Origin: an uncultured Peptococcaceae bacterium
Lineage (GTDB): Bacteria > Bacillota > Peptococcia > Peptococcales > Peptococcaceae
Direction of reading: 5' to 3'
Length of the DNA stretch: 21,176 nt
Assembly: GCA_938044045.1 (NCBI GenBank)
Contig: CALIQN010000042.1
Location: 1 to 21,176 of the forward strand
Of this stretch, positions 7,317 through 14,125 are shown piece by piece. The position numbers and the translations under genes were made by a program. The first letter of the stretch is position 1. The number at the start of each line of letters is the position of its first letter. The notes under the pieces are model-generated. The model worked only from the letters and a program-made list of their open reading frames with translations, made no database searches and had not been told where the DNA came from.

Positions 7317-7355
7317 TTTTTATCCTCCTACATAATAACAATTTTACTTCTTATC

Positions 7356-7673
7356 CTATGCCATTATTTTATGAATAAAGGCAGTATACGCCAAAATCAA
7401 AGTTTCATTGGTAATTAACAACCCTGTCAGTATCAATTTTTTGCTTATCGGTACATAAGGAAAGTTATAGCGAAAAACATAGGGCGCTATAGACAAGGCT
7501 GGAAACACCAAAATAATTATCATCGGATAGACCGGAAAACTAGAATTTAGAAAACGTGTGTGTTTAAGCCATGCCCCCCAATCTGGAAACCAAAAACAAC
7601 TGACACTAAAAAATATACAAACACTATGTAACCCTATCAAGTACAAAAAATAGGTTAGCTTGTTGTACTTCAT
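7356..7673 (-). CDS. Small multi-pass membrane protein
   Basis: I chose the ATG at 7673 (MKYNKLTYFLYLIG), ten bases after the upstream stop and preceded by GAGGGC. A longer frame with 17 more residues would lie inside the upstream gene. The 105-residue product has three or four hydrophobic segments, at about 8-28, 46-66 and 76-100. There is no signal cleavage site and no family is recognised. Tight spacing to its neighbours implies one transcript with the 342-residue membrane protein and the DUF2262 protein. Confidence 0.6.
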   Translation of the reverse strand: MKYNKLTYFLYLIGLHSVCIFFSVSCFWFPDWGAWLKHTRFLNSSFPVYPMIIILVFPALSIAPYVFRYNFPYVPISKKLILTGLLITNETLILAYTAFIHKIMA

Positions 7674-7683
7674 CGTTCTGCCC

Positions 7684-8712
7684 TCATTCATCCCAATCAC
7701 GTGCGATTTCTGTCGAAAGTTCAAAGCCAGTCATATAATTGCCTTCATCAAAATGAATGTAGGCATAGTATTCATTCCAAAAAAGATGGTCACTGCCAGT
7801 TGACCACTGGATACCATAATGTAACTGGGTACTATCTCTTGGCTCACTTGGTGGCACTAACCAAAGCTTTTGACCAAATGTTTTTTCTAAGGTTGCTTGT
7901 TTTAGTGGTAAAAGCAAATCCATCCCATCCAAATGATAAGCCATATCACCGGCCCTTGCCACAACAATACAATCTTCATCAAGACTAAAATGAATGATGG
8001 TACAATCTTCTAAGACCTTATCCTTGGTCTTATCCCCATACAGACCCAAGCCACCAAGTACCCTACCATCTTTGACAAGAAGATAAGGTGCTTGAGAGGT
8101 AGTGTCACTATTTCTCTGAAAACCTTTTTTGACCAAAACGCTCCTATCAGCAGAATACTTTTTAAACTCACCAGAAGAAAGTAAGTCGTCATAGTTTCTG
8201 TTGCTAGACTCGCCAGTTTTGACATAGATGTCAAAGCCTTCTGCTAGCACATCCCCTACAGTGGTCTTTGCCATTGTGATTGCTGTCTTATCAACTGTGA
8301 TCACTGGGGCGTTTACCGGCACACCAATAATAACATACACCATCACCATATAAAGTGCTACTGTTGCTGCAACTATAAACACAAAAATAGCTTTACCTGT
8401 ACGCTTTCGAGCATTAAAAAGTGCCATCACTGGCGGTACGATAATCGCTGAGGCCAAGTTAGAAAAGCCAATCCCACCTCTATCCATCATCCGTAAACCA
8501 AACAATACTGCTACCAATAGGATAGCGCCATAGACCAAAAGCTCACCAAGCTCCATTTTTGTCGTATCTGTCTCTTCGTTCACTGGCTCTTCCATTAATG
8601 ATTTGCCAGATGAATCCTTGCGTTTTAGATAACGATACAGTCCCAATATAATCACTAAGAGAGCAAGCCCTAAAAAAGCTAGGAGTCCGATAAGAATTAA
8701 CCTGCCACTCAC
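7684..8712 (-). CDS. Membrane protein with large soluble C-terminal domain
   Basis: This 342-residue protein has an N-terminal membrane anchor (about 5-27, followed by RYLKRK). It has three more hydrophobic segments at about 57-74, 83-102 and 108-131, then a soluble domain of about 210 residues. That domain starts VNAPVITVDKTAITMAKTTVGDVL, which resembles the start of repeated extracytoplasmic modules. No catalytic motif is recognised. Translation starts at a GTG with a strong AAGGAGGTG site. It is the first gene of a leftward unit behind a near-consensus promoter. Function unknown; the layout suggests a cell-surface or membrane sensor role. Confidence 0.65.
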   Translation of the reverse strand: MSGRLILIGLLAFLGLALLVIILGLYRYLKRKDSSGKSLMEEPVNEETDTTKMELGELLVYGAILLVAVLFGLRMMDRGGIGFSNLASAIIVPPVMALFNARKRTGKAIFVFIVAATVALYMVMVYVIIGVPVNAPVITVDKTAITMAKTTVGDVLAEGFDIYVKTGESSNRNYDDLLSSGEFKKYSADRSVLVKKGFQRNSDTTSQAPYLLVKDGRVLGGLGLYGDKTKDKVLEDCTIIHFSLDEDCIVVARAGDMAYHLDGMDLLLPLKQATLEKTFGQKLWLVPPSEPRDSTQLHYGIQWSTGSDHLFWNEYYAYIHFDEGNYMTGFELSTEIARDWDE

Positions 8713-8732
8713 TTTAGCACCTCCTTATCTTT

Positions 8733-8761
8733 TATATAGGCCTAAAATAACTTCTTGTCAA
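8733..8761 (-). promoter_or_regulatory. Near-consensus promoter of the DUF2262 unit
   Basis: On the minus strand, TTGACA (8761-8756) and TATATA (8738-8733) are separated by 17 bp, followed by AAGGAGG and the GTG start at 8712. No operator-like repeat overlaps it, so expression may be constitutive. Confidence 0.8.
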
Positions 8762-8781
8762 TACTTTTAACACTAAAAGCC

Positions 8782-8816
8782 AAACAAAAAACGCCCCTAA
8801 AGACGTCTTTAAGGGC
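8782..8816 (-). terminator. Terminator after the 147-aa membrane-anchored protein gene
   Basis: A hairpin centred on AAAGACGTCTTT, with one mismatch in the outer GC part, is followed on the minus strand by GTTTTTTG. It overlaps the stop codon of the gene ending at 8809. Confidence 0.75.
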
Positions 8817-9252
8817 TAGAATGGTACGAGTTAGATTTTAGTGTATAGGCATCCGCCAAAAAATCTGACTTGGAATATATGCAATATTGTTCTATAGATT
8901 TCTTTTTATTTTTATATGCAAGGTCTTGCAAGTCTAAATTAATAACATAGGCAGTTTCATCTATAATTTCTACTTTTAACTTGGTACTAAACACATCTTT
9001 TGTATAAATATAGGTGTATGGATTGTCTTTAAATTGAACCACCACAATACTTTCATTGTTGAGCAAAGATTGACGATGTAATTCAATTTTTTTGATTTCG
9101 CCACTAAGATTTTTAGCGGATAAATGACGTTCTACTGTACTTTCTAAGCATATCGGATGAACAATAAATAGATTTACTGGATAAAAGAATACCACGATGA
9201 TAGGTAATACAGGAAATAGTAGAAATGCTTTTATTTTTCTTAAAGTATTCAT
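8809..9252 (-). CDS. Membrane-anchored small protein of unknown function
   Basis: The 147-residue product has a basic N-terminus (MNTLRKIK), one membrane segment (about 8-33) and a predicted extracytoplasmic alpha/beta domain without enzymatic motifs. It could be a lipidless anchored protein similar in size to small DUF3139-type proteins, but the match is not good enough to name it. The start follows AAAAGGG. A 10-bp inverted repeat at 9267-9293 lies immediately before that site and could control translation. It ends in its own terminator, so it is a single-gene unit. Confidence 0.55.
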   Translation of the reverse strand: MNTLRKIKAFLLFPVLPIIVVFFYPVNLFIVHPICLESTVERHLSAKNLSGEIKKIELHRQSLLNNESIVVVQFKDNPYTYIYTKDVFSTKLKVEIIDETAYVINLDLQDLAYKNKKKSIEQYCIYSKSDFLADAYTLKSNSYHSSP

Positions 9253-9266
9253 TTAGATGCCCTTTT

Positions 9267-9293
9267 TAATCTTCTGATTCAAGCAGAAGATTA
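9267..9293 (-). promoter_or_regulatory. Inverted repeat abutting a ribosome binding site
   Basis: TAATCTTCTG and CAGAAGATTA pair perfectly around a seven-base loop, and the AAAAGGG of the gene at 9252 follows directly. It is either a 5'-UTR hairpin or an operator; with no T-run it is not a terminator. Confidence 0.45.
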
Positions 9294-9352
9294 CCTATAG
9301 TGACAACATCCTACATTTCTGACATTATTTTAATCGTTTTTAGCCTCTGATA

Positions 9353-9430
9353 TTATTCTCTCTCTTTCGATGTCAAATACGCATTGAAAATGGTTAGACC
9401 TAAGGCTAGGATACTTATAATCAGTGCCAT
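9353..9430 (-). CDS. Possible 25-aa hydrophobic peptide
   Basis: The frame MALIISILALGLTIFNAYLTSKERE has one membrane segment and a charged tail, as in many small toxin-like peptides. It has no clear ribosome binding site at the ATG. The frame is open 17 codons upstream, back to the stop region of the 47-residue ORF. It may be a fragment rather than a gene. Confidence 0.2.
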   Translation of the reverse strand: MALIISILALGLTIFNAYLTSKERE

Positions 9431-9500
9431 TACAGATATTTTTAATAGTATTTTTCTATGATGAATGATATCCTTAGCTTATCCCCGAAAGGGGCTTTTT
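9416..9500 (+). ncRNA. Candidate short antisense RNA
   Basis: On the plus strand, TTAGAC (9394-9399), a 16-bp spacer and TATAAT (9416-9421) are followed by a compact terminator at 9483-9500 (CCCC-GAAA-GGGG-CTTTTT). No plus-strand gene lies between. A transcript of about 70 bases would overlap the end of the 47-residue peptide gene on the other strand. This is a prediction from signals only. Confidence 0.3.
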
Positions 9501-9617
9501 AGGTTTGCTGTTCTTTTTCTCTCGCTTATTGTCTCTATATAAGCCAATAAGCTCTCTAGCTCGTCCAACTATGACAACTAGGAGATTAAGAACAGCAACT
9601 ATTTTTATATCATCCAT
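9474..9617 (-). CDS. Small single-helix membrane peptide (47 aa), toxin-like
   Basis: The ATG follows AAAGGGGGAAAAG. The peptide has a short N-terminus, one membrane segment (IVAVLNLLVVIVG, about residues 5-17) and a long basic tail (RDNKREKKNSKPKKP). Size and layout recall type I toxin / putative holin-like toxin peptides of Bacillota. The sequence itself is too short to assign a family with confidence. A terminator-like CCCC-GAAA-GGGG-TTTTT on the opposite strand overlaps its last codons, hinting at an antisense RNA. Confidence 0.4.
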   Translation of the reverse strand: MDDIKIVAVLNLLVVIVGRARELIGLYRDNKREKKNSKPKKPLSGIS

Positions 9618-9688
9618 CTTTTCCCCCTTTCTTAAACCATTACATGATATTGAAGTTACTCTGTCAATATTTTTTATAAAATCTGTAT

Positions 9689-9729
9689 AAAAATAATCCC
9701 TCTACCAAATCGGTAGAGGGATTATTTTT
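9689..9729 (-). terminator. Strong bidirectional terminator
   Basis: An 18-bp perfect stem (core AATCCCTCTACC) with a five-base loop has A/T runs on both sides. It lies downstream of the MBL-fold gene; the 145 bases between contain no gene. Confidence 0.8.
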
Positions 9730-9874
9730 CAAACTCAGGACAAGCATAGCACTATCTACCTTTAATTCCCAGTACAGTGCAATTTGGATATTGCCATGAT
9801 TAATATTTTTCCCAATATCATCCCTATCTTAAGGATTAAAGACTAGCTTATCTCTTTTCACAAGTGACCTGTCT

Positions 9875-10741
9875 TTAATAACACTTAGCAAGGAAACCAC
9901 TTCTTGCTGTTTCTTCTGTATCCTCGCTTTCATCAAAACCATCATAGGGTGCTTCAGGGTCATGAACTTTGGGTTTTCGCCTTAATGCGTTGCAAATTTC
10001 ATCGATATGAGCAAAAGCGAAGTCTAAATCATCTGTCCAGCCAGTATGCCCTGTAATAATCTTTAAAGGATGATTTCTCTCTCTAAGTACTCTTTCCAAT
10101 CTTTTCAATGATTTGATTTGCAATTTTCTATCTTCTGCAAGGGTGTTTAAAAATGCGTAGCCACCATCTGCGCCAAACCAAATGGTATCTCCTGTGAATA
10201 AATACGTCTCATCAATCAAATAAACAAGATGTCCCCATGTATGTCCTGGCACAAGAAAGGCTTCTATCTTGATATTGCCAATATAAAAGACCTGTCCATC
10301 ATCAATCAAAACTTTTTTATTCTCAATATGCACTTGAGGCAACTTGCAGCATCCCCAAAACACTTTGCGTTGTTTACGACCTTCTAAGTACTCATTTTCA
10401 ATTTTTCCAATATAGAGTGTTGCCTCGCGAAATAAGCCATCACTGTCTTTTTCAATCGCGCCGACATGGTCAGTATCTTGATGGGTCACTAAAATCTCTG
10501 TTATCTCTTTTGGGTTGAGATTCAGCCACTGCATCTTTTCTGCCAACCTATCGTAGTTATAGCCTGCATCAATCATGATGGTATACCCATCTTTGGTATA
10601 AAAGTAAATATTGGCAACATATTCCCTGATGCAACTGACTCTTTCATCAATGAAACCTGTATTTAGAGGTTTAAAGATTTCTTTGCCTCGAAATAGAAAA
10701 GACATCAATTTGACTTGAAACTCTGAATCTTTTTTTGACAT
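9875..10741 (-). CDS. MBL-fold metallo-hydrolase
   Basis: This 288-residue cytoplasmic protein has the metallo-beta-lactamase fold. The metal-binding signature is THQDTDHVG with H87, D89, D91 and H92, followed by GHTWGH (H167), TGD (D185) and TGHTG (H232). The usual H-x-H-x-D-H is H-x-D-x-D-H here, a variant seen in a subgroup of lactonase/hydrolase-like MBL proteins. The substrate cannot be told from the sequence. The start follows AGGTAGGATG. It lies 47 bases downstream of the ATC-hydrolase-family gene in the same direction, so the two probably form an operon. It ends before the terminator at 9689-9729. Confidence 0.85.
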   Translation of the reverse strand: MSKKDSEFQVKLMSFLFRGKEIFKPLNTGFIDERVSCIREYVANIYFYTKDGYTIMIDAGYNYDRLAEKMQWLNLNPKEITEILVTHQDTDHVGAIEKDSDGLFREATLYIGKIENEYLEGRKQRKVFWGCCKLPQVHIENKKVLIDDGQVFYIGNIKIEAFLVPGHTWGHLVYLIDETYLFTGDTIWFGADGGYAFLNTLAEDRKLQIKSLKRLERVLRERNHPLKIITGHTGWTDDLDFAFAHIDEICNALRRKPKVHDPEAPYDGFDESEDTEETARSGFLAKCY

Positions 10742-10788
10742 AACATCCTACCTTCGTTCTTTTGAGACTCGTCTATTTTTATCAATAA

Positions 10789-11430
10789 TTATTTAGGGTT
10801 CTGAACCTTATCGCCAACAATCCAAAAATCACACCTATCATCACCTTGGGCCAATGTTTTATCCCTCAGTAATTTTGCTTTTCTCGTTTTAATCATCAGA
10901 TGATCTAATTCACAAAACAGAGGTGTTATTTCTTCTAAGTTATTATCTTTAAAGAATTTAGCAATTGGACATTTCGTAAAATAATAATAAAAGCCATCTT
11001 GATGGCTATCATCAAAATTAAACTTCCAAGTTTCCGGATACTCTTGGCGATGGTGCTCTGCCCAATCAGAATTCTTATAGATATGCTCTTTAAATTCTTG
11101 CAAATCTTTTGGCTGATTAAAATCTTTCTTGCCCATTAACTTTAACAATATGGGATCCGATAAAGTCAGTCTCATGATTTCTTCCAGATCTTTAGATGTT
11201 ATTTTCCCTTCACTTCCCTGCATAAAAGAAAAAAACAATAAACAAAAATACAAATTAGAAGCCATTGGATTTTTCGCACCAATATCATCAGCTTTATTGA
11301 GCAAGGCTCTGTATTCAACTTTAGCATTTCCAACAATCATTTTAATATCGTCATGACTATATTTTGTTTTTAAGGCTCTTTTTATAAAAGGCGTCATCAC
11401 AAACCAATAAATGGGTTTATACTTTAACAT
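10789..11430 (-). CDS. L-2-amino-thiazoline-4-carboxylate hydrolase family protein
   Basis: This 213-residue protein has the layout of the ATC hydrolase-like family: YYYFTKCP (148-155), then LFCELDHLM (C173, D176), and a C-terminal TLAQGDDRCDFWI (192-204). Named members open the thiazoline ring of L-ATC on the way to cysteine, but most family members have unknown substrates. The N-terminal half is helical. The ATG follows AAGAGGATG. It is the first gene of a two-gene unit with the MBL-fold hydrolase, which suggests a joint small-molecule breakdown step. The upstream region runs into the distal end of the main CRISPR array and shows no clear promoter. Confidence 0.75.
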   Translation of the reverse strand: MLKYKPIYWFVMTPFIKRALKTKYSHDDIKMIVGNAKVEYRALLNKADDIGAKNPMASNLYFCLLFFSFMQGSEGKITSKDLEEIMRLTLSDPILLKLMGKKDFNQPKDLQEFKEHIYKNSDWAEHHRQEYPETWKFNFDDSHQDGFYYYFTKCPIAKFFKDNNLEEITPLFCELDHLMIKTRKAKLLRDKTLAQGDDRCDFWIVGDKVQNPK

Positions 11431-11551
11431 ATCTAATTCATCCTCTTATTTAAATTTCCAGTTCATTTCATAGACTACATCACATCATAATGATAACAAA
11501 TCCATCTTGATACCCTTGAAAAAGTTTAAACTGCCCAAGCCCTCCTATCAG

Positions 11552-12114
11552 AACACAAGTGCAGTATGGTGTGATTTAAAGTTAATAATGAAGTAGTAGA
11601 TCATTATAGAATAGACCTATTTACATTCCAGTATGGTTCGATTTAAAGCAGGTATGCGTATAGGTGAACTATGTGCATTGACCATTTACATTCCAGTATG
11701 GTTCGATTTAAAGTGAGTAAACTAATATCGGGGAAACCAGCTTCAACCCCATTTACATTCCAGTATGGTTCGATTTAAAGTTTCCAAGCCCCCTTTGAAG
11801 CGACTGCATTAGCCGTATTTACATTCCAGTATGGTTCGATTTAAAGTTACCCCGAATTTGACGCACCTTTTGCAAATATCATATTTACATTCCAGTATGG
11901 TTCGATTTAAAGACATCTTCAGCATCTATTCTTAAGTCTTTTACTAAAATTTACATTCCAGTATGGTTCGATTTAAAGACGAAAAAAAGTAAGCAAGGGG
12001 AAACCGAAACAGTATTTACATTCCAGTATGGTTCGATTTAAAGATGGTGTTGGAGCTATAACTTTTGAAAAAACAAATACAGATATTTACATTCCAGTAT
12101 GGTTCGATTTAAAG
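11552..12114 (-). CRISPR. Main type I-B CRISPR array (9 repeats, 8 spacers)
   Basis: The 30-bp repeats begin ATTTACATTCC and end TTCGATTTAAAG on the plus strand. They start at 11552, 11619, 11684, 11751, 11817, 11883, 11949, 12014 and 12085. Spacers from left to right are 37, 35, 37, 36, 36, 36, 35 and 41 bp. The eight right-hand repeats are identical. The leftmost is degenerate in its left half, as expected for the leader-distal end. With the conserved leader on the right, transcription runs leftward, and each crRNA would carry the 3'-repeat end ATGTAAAT as its 5' handle. The direction matches the cas operon. Confidence 0.97.
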
Positions 12115-12304
12115 GCGTGACCTATTTTGCTTAGGATTGACAAGGGTTTCAATGGTGCGAATTGTCGACCTCTGATTTTTACCCTTATCATCCTCTAAAT
12201 TTCAATAATTTTTAAGCATTAAATGGTTTCTCTGCCTATCTATAAAGGGCTTTGTCGACCCCCCTATGTTTTGAGTCTATCACAGGTCGACAAAGAAATA
12301 AATA
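12115..12304 (-). promoter_or_regulatory. Leader of the main CRISPR array
   Basis: This 190-bp AT-rich stretch between cas2 and the first repeat is conserved beside the mini array. It holds three GTCGAC-centred sites: TTGTCGACC (12162-12170), TTTGTCGACC (12251-12260) and its inverted copy GGTCGACAAA (12285-12294). The last two form a perfect 10-bp inverted repeat with a 24-bp centre. Such sites may guide Cas1-Cas2 integration or bind a regulator. Confidence 0.85.
12124..12152 (-). promoter_or_regulatory. Probable array promoter in the leader
   Basis: On the minus strand, TTGAAA (12152-12147) and CAAAAT (12129-12124) are 17 bp apart, which places the transcript start next to the first repeat. 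The same elements and spacing are conserved in the second leader at 6001-6029. Confidence 0.5.
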
Positions 12305-12339
12305 CTTATTTCGATTTATTATTAGCATTAGTTAAATAT

Positions 12340-12615
12340 TCACACAAACAAAGGGTCGGCCATCTCTTTGCCCAGTATATCCTTGTCAAGCCATTTCTCA
12401 TTTCGGCTCTTAAAGACAATCACAGAGTCCAAGTCCTGGTCTATCTCATTTTGAATTTGCTTTTCTAAGGCAAATAACTCTGCTTGGGTCATTTCCCCTT
12501 CAAATACAGAATTTTGTATATGTCGCAAAGATTGCTTACATAATTTAAAGACTTTTTTCCATCTTTTTTGCCCATGATTTTCATCGGCAATATCATAGAT
12601 TACAATCACATACAT
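12340..12615 (-). CDS. cas2: CRISPR integrase subunit Cas2
   Basis: This 91-residue ferredoxin-fold protein forms the dimeric core that bridges two Cas1 dimers in the spacer-integration complex. The first beta strand MYVIVIYDIAD carries the conserved Asp (D8), followed by the helix KRWKKVFKLCKQSLRHIQNSVFEG typical of the family. I chose the ATG at 12615, preceded by GGTGGTGAG. A GTG five codons earlier would overlap cas1. It is the last gene of the operon, six bases after the cas1 stop, and is followed by the array leader. Confidence 0.95.
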   Translation of the reverse strand: MYVIVIYDIADENHGQKRWKKVFKLCKQSLRHIQNSVFEGEMTQAELFALEKQIQNEIDQDLDSVIVFKSRNEKWLDKDILGKEMADPLFV

Positions 12616-12620
12616 ATGAC

Positions 12621-13613
12621 TCACCACCACATAATAAAAGGAAAATACGTTTTTTCACCATACAAATGTTTGATGAGCTTATAGCACTCCAAACGAATCA
12701 AATACCGATAACTTACCTCTCTATCCAAATCCTTATGATGGATGGTTCGCTTAAGATACTTGTCATATTCAGCCAGAATAATTTTTGAGCCATTCTCCTC
12801 TAAATGGAGGTATTCCAAGTTTTTGGTAAAATGCTTTTCTTGAATTTGATTACGATTTAAAAGTGAAAAGATGAGCCTGTCAGCAATCAAAGGCTTAAAA
12901 ATTTCTGCAATGTCGAGACTCAAAGAAAATCGACTGGTGCCTGGCGCGTGCAAGTAGCTAATCGTTGGGTCAAGTTGTGTTTTGTAGATTTCTCCTAAAA
13001 CTGTGGTATAGACCAAGGTATTGATAAAAGAGATAAGCGTATTAATCCTATTATCCGGAGGATTTTTAACCCTCTGTTGGAAATCAATCTCTTGATTAAT
13101 CATCTGATGCCATGCCTTATAGTAGCACTTGTGAATATTACCCTCTATTCCCATAAGCTCGGGGATGCTTGTACACCCTTCTATCTTATTGACCAAGGTT
13201 TCAATTTCTGACATGGTTTGACTGACAGCCTTACCCCTACCATGGTAGTATCTCAGATTTCTATAGATATTGCTCCCTGCGGATAAGACAAAAGCCTTTG
13301 CCAGCACAAGGCGTTTTACTTCATCCGTATAGTGGCTGACTTGAGCGACTAAGAGTTTGCCTGCTATCTTCGTTTTTCTAGGTATGAGGCTTGCCGTATA
13401 AAAACTATAGTAGTTAAAAAAATGGATTAGAATCTCATGCTTGGCAACAAAATTAATCAATTTCGTATTTAAGGTATTTTCCCCAAAGCAATAAATCTCT
13501 GAGATGCTATTGACAGGGATATGTCGCTTTTCCCCCTCACTATTGATAAATTGCAGGGTATCATCATGTCGTTTTAGCTCACCATTTTGATAAATATACA
13601 AACTGTTTTTCAT
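12621..13613 (-). CDS. cas1: CRISPR integrase Cas1
   Basis: This 330-residue Cas1 has an N-terminal beta domain (about 1-75) and a helical catalytic domain. The metal-binding residues are visible as E157 in MGIEGNIHKCYY, H222 in SYLHAPGTSRFS and E237 in LSLDIAEIFKP. The sequence is of the type I-B kind. Together with Cas2 and Cas4 it inserts new spacers at the leader end of the array. I chose the ATG at 13613 because CGGAGGT lies just before it; the frame extends nine codons further but overlaps cas4. No active-site residue is missing. Confidence 0.96.
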   Translation of the reverse strand: MKNSLYIYQNGELKRHDDTLQFINSEGEKRHIPVNSISEIYCFGENTLNTKLINFVAKHEILIHFFNYYSFYTASLIPRKTKIAGKLLVAQVSHYTDEVKRLVLAKAFVLSAGSNIYRNLRYYHGRGKAVSQTMSEIETLVNKIEGCTSIPELMGIEGNIHKCYYKAWHQMINQEIDFQQRVKNPPDNRINTLISFINTLVYTTVLGEIYKTQLDPTISYLHAPGTSRFSLSLDIAEIFKPLIADRLIFSLLNRNQIQEKHFTKNLEYLHLEENGSKIILAEYDKYLKRTIHHKDLDREVSYRYLIRLECYKLIKHLYGEKTYFPFIMWW

Positions 13614-13627
13614 TTGTACCTCCGTAC

Positions 13628-14125
13628 TTAGACAAAACACAGGTCATGATAGGCACATTTCAAACATTTTTTAGTTTTTTCGACTTTTTGCGGTTGGCTG
13701 TCTTGGCTCAACGCTCTGATATCAAGGATTGCTTTTTCTAAAACTTTTTCATCTTCCAAAGAGAGGTTCACCTCAAGACTCTTTTTCAGCAAAGGATAGT
13801 CTATCTTTGCCTGTGAATCAGTGACGTGTCTCTTTTTTAGATAGTAAAGATAATATTTCACTTGCCAAATAGAGGCTTCTTCGATTTGTCTACTCTTTTT
13901 AATCTCATGAATCATGCCTGTTTTTTGCACAAAATCAAGATTGATTTCATTGTTGATGGTGATATGTTTTCTTTCATTCTTGTAGCTCAGTTCATCCAAG
14001 GCTTTACCAATCTGCACATTCTCATTTTCGCTTTCCATAGCAATCCCATGAAGAGAAAACCACAATTTTCTCTGGCAGACAAAATAGTAGTAAACCATCA
14101 CACCTGTTATCTTATCTTCTACCAT
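13628..14125 (-). CDS. cas4: CRISPR adaptation nuclease Cas4
   Basis: This 165-residue RecB-like iron-sulfur protein trims prespacers and helps choose PAM and orientation. The four cluster cysteines are C17 (FVCQRKLW) and C154, C157, C163 (KCLKCAYHDLC). The nuclease core shows D64 and E74-x-K76 (HEIKKSR). The N-terminal GKALDE has Asp where many Cas4 proteins have the metal-binding His (G-x-x-LHE). The gene overlaps the end of cas3 by seven bases (ATGGTAG), with GGAG before the start, so it is translationally coupled. Confidence 0.93.
   Translation of the reverse strand: MVEDKITGVMVYYYFVCQRKLWFSLHGIAMESENENVQIGKALDELSYKNERKHITINNEINLDFVQKTGMIHEIKKSRQIEEASIWQVKYYLYYLKKRHVTDSQAKIDYPLLKKSLEVNLSLEDEKVLEKAILDIRALSQDSQPQKVEKTKKCLKCAYHDLCFV

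Noticed and set aside
9505..9690. Plus-strand frame of 61 codons
   Set aside because: It is antisense to the small peptide gene with a good ribosome binding site and ends in the terminator stem.
11781..11816. Spacer 4 as a tape-measure protein target (TANAVASKGAWK)
   Set aside because: Low-complexity alanine-rich similarity only.
11913..11948. Spacer 6 as a phage head-tail connector target (LVKDLRIDAEDV)
   Set aside because: The match is short and generic; without a database search it is not strong enough to claim.
11552..12114. Reading the array as plus-strand, with ATTTAAAG as crRNA handle
   Set aside because: The conserved duplicated leader is on the right and the degenerate repeat on the left, and the repeat's other end (ATGTAAAT) also fits a type I-B handle. 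Both support leftward transcription.
12223..12468. Plus-strand frame across the leader and cas2
   Set aside because: It lies opposite cas2 and the leader, with no start signals; an antisense shadow.
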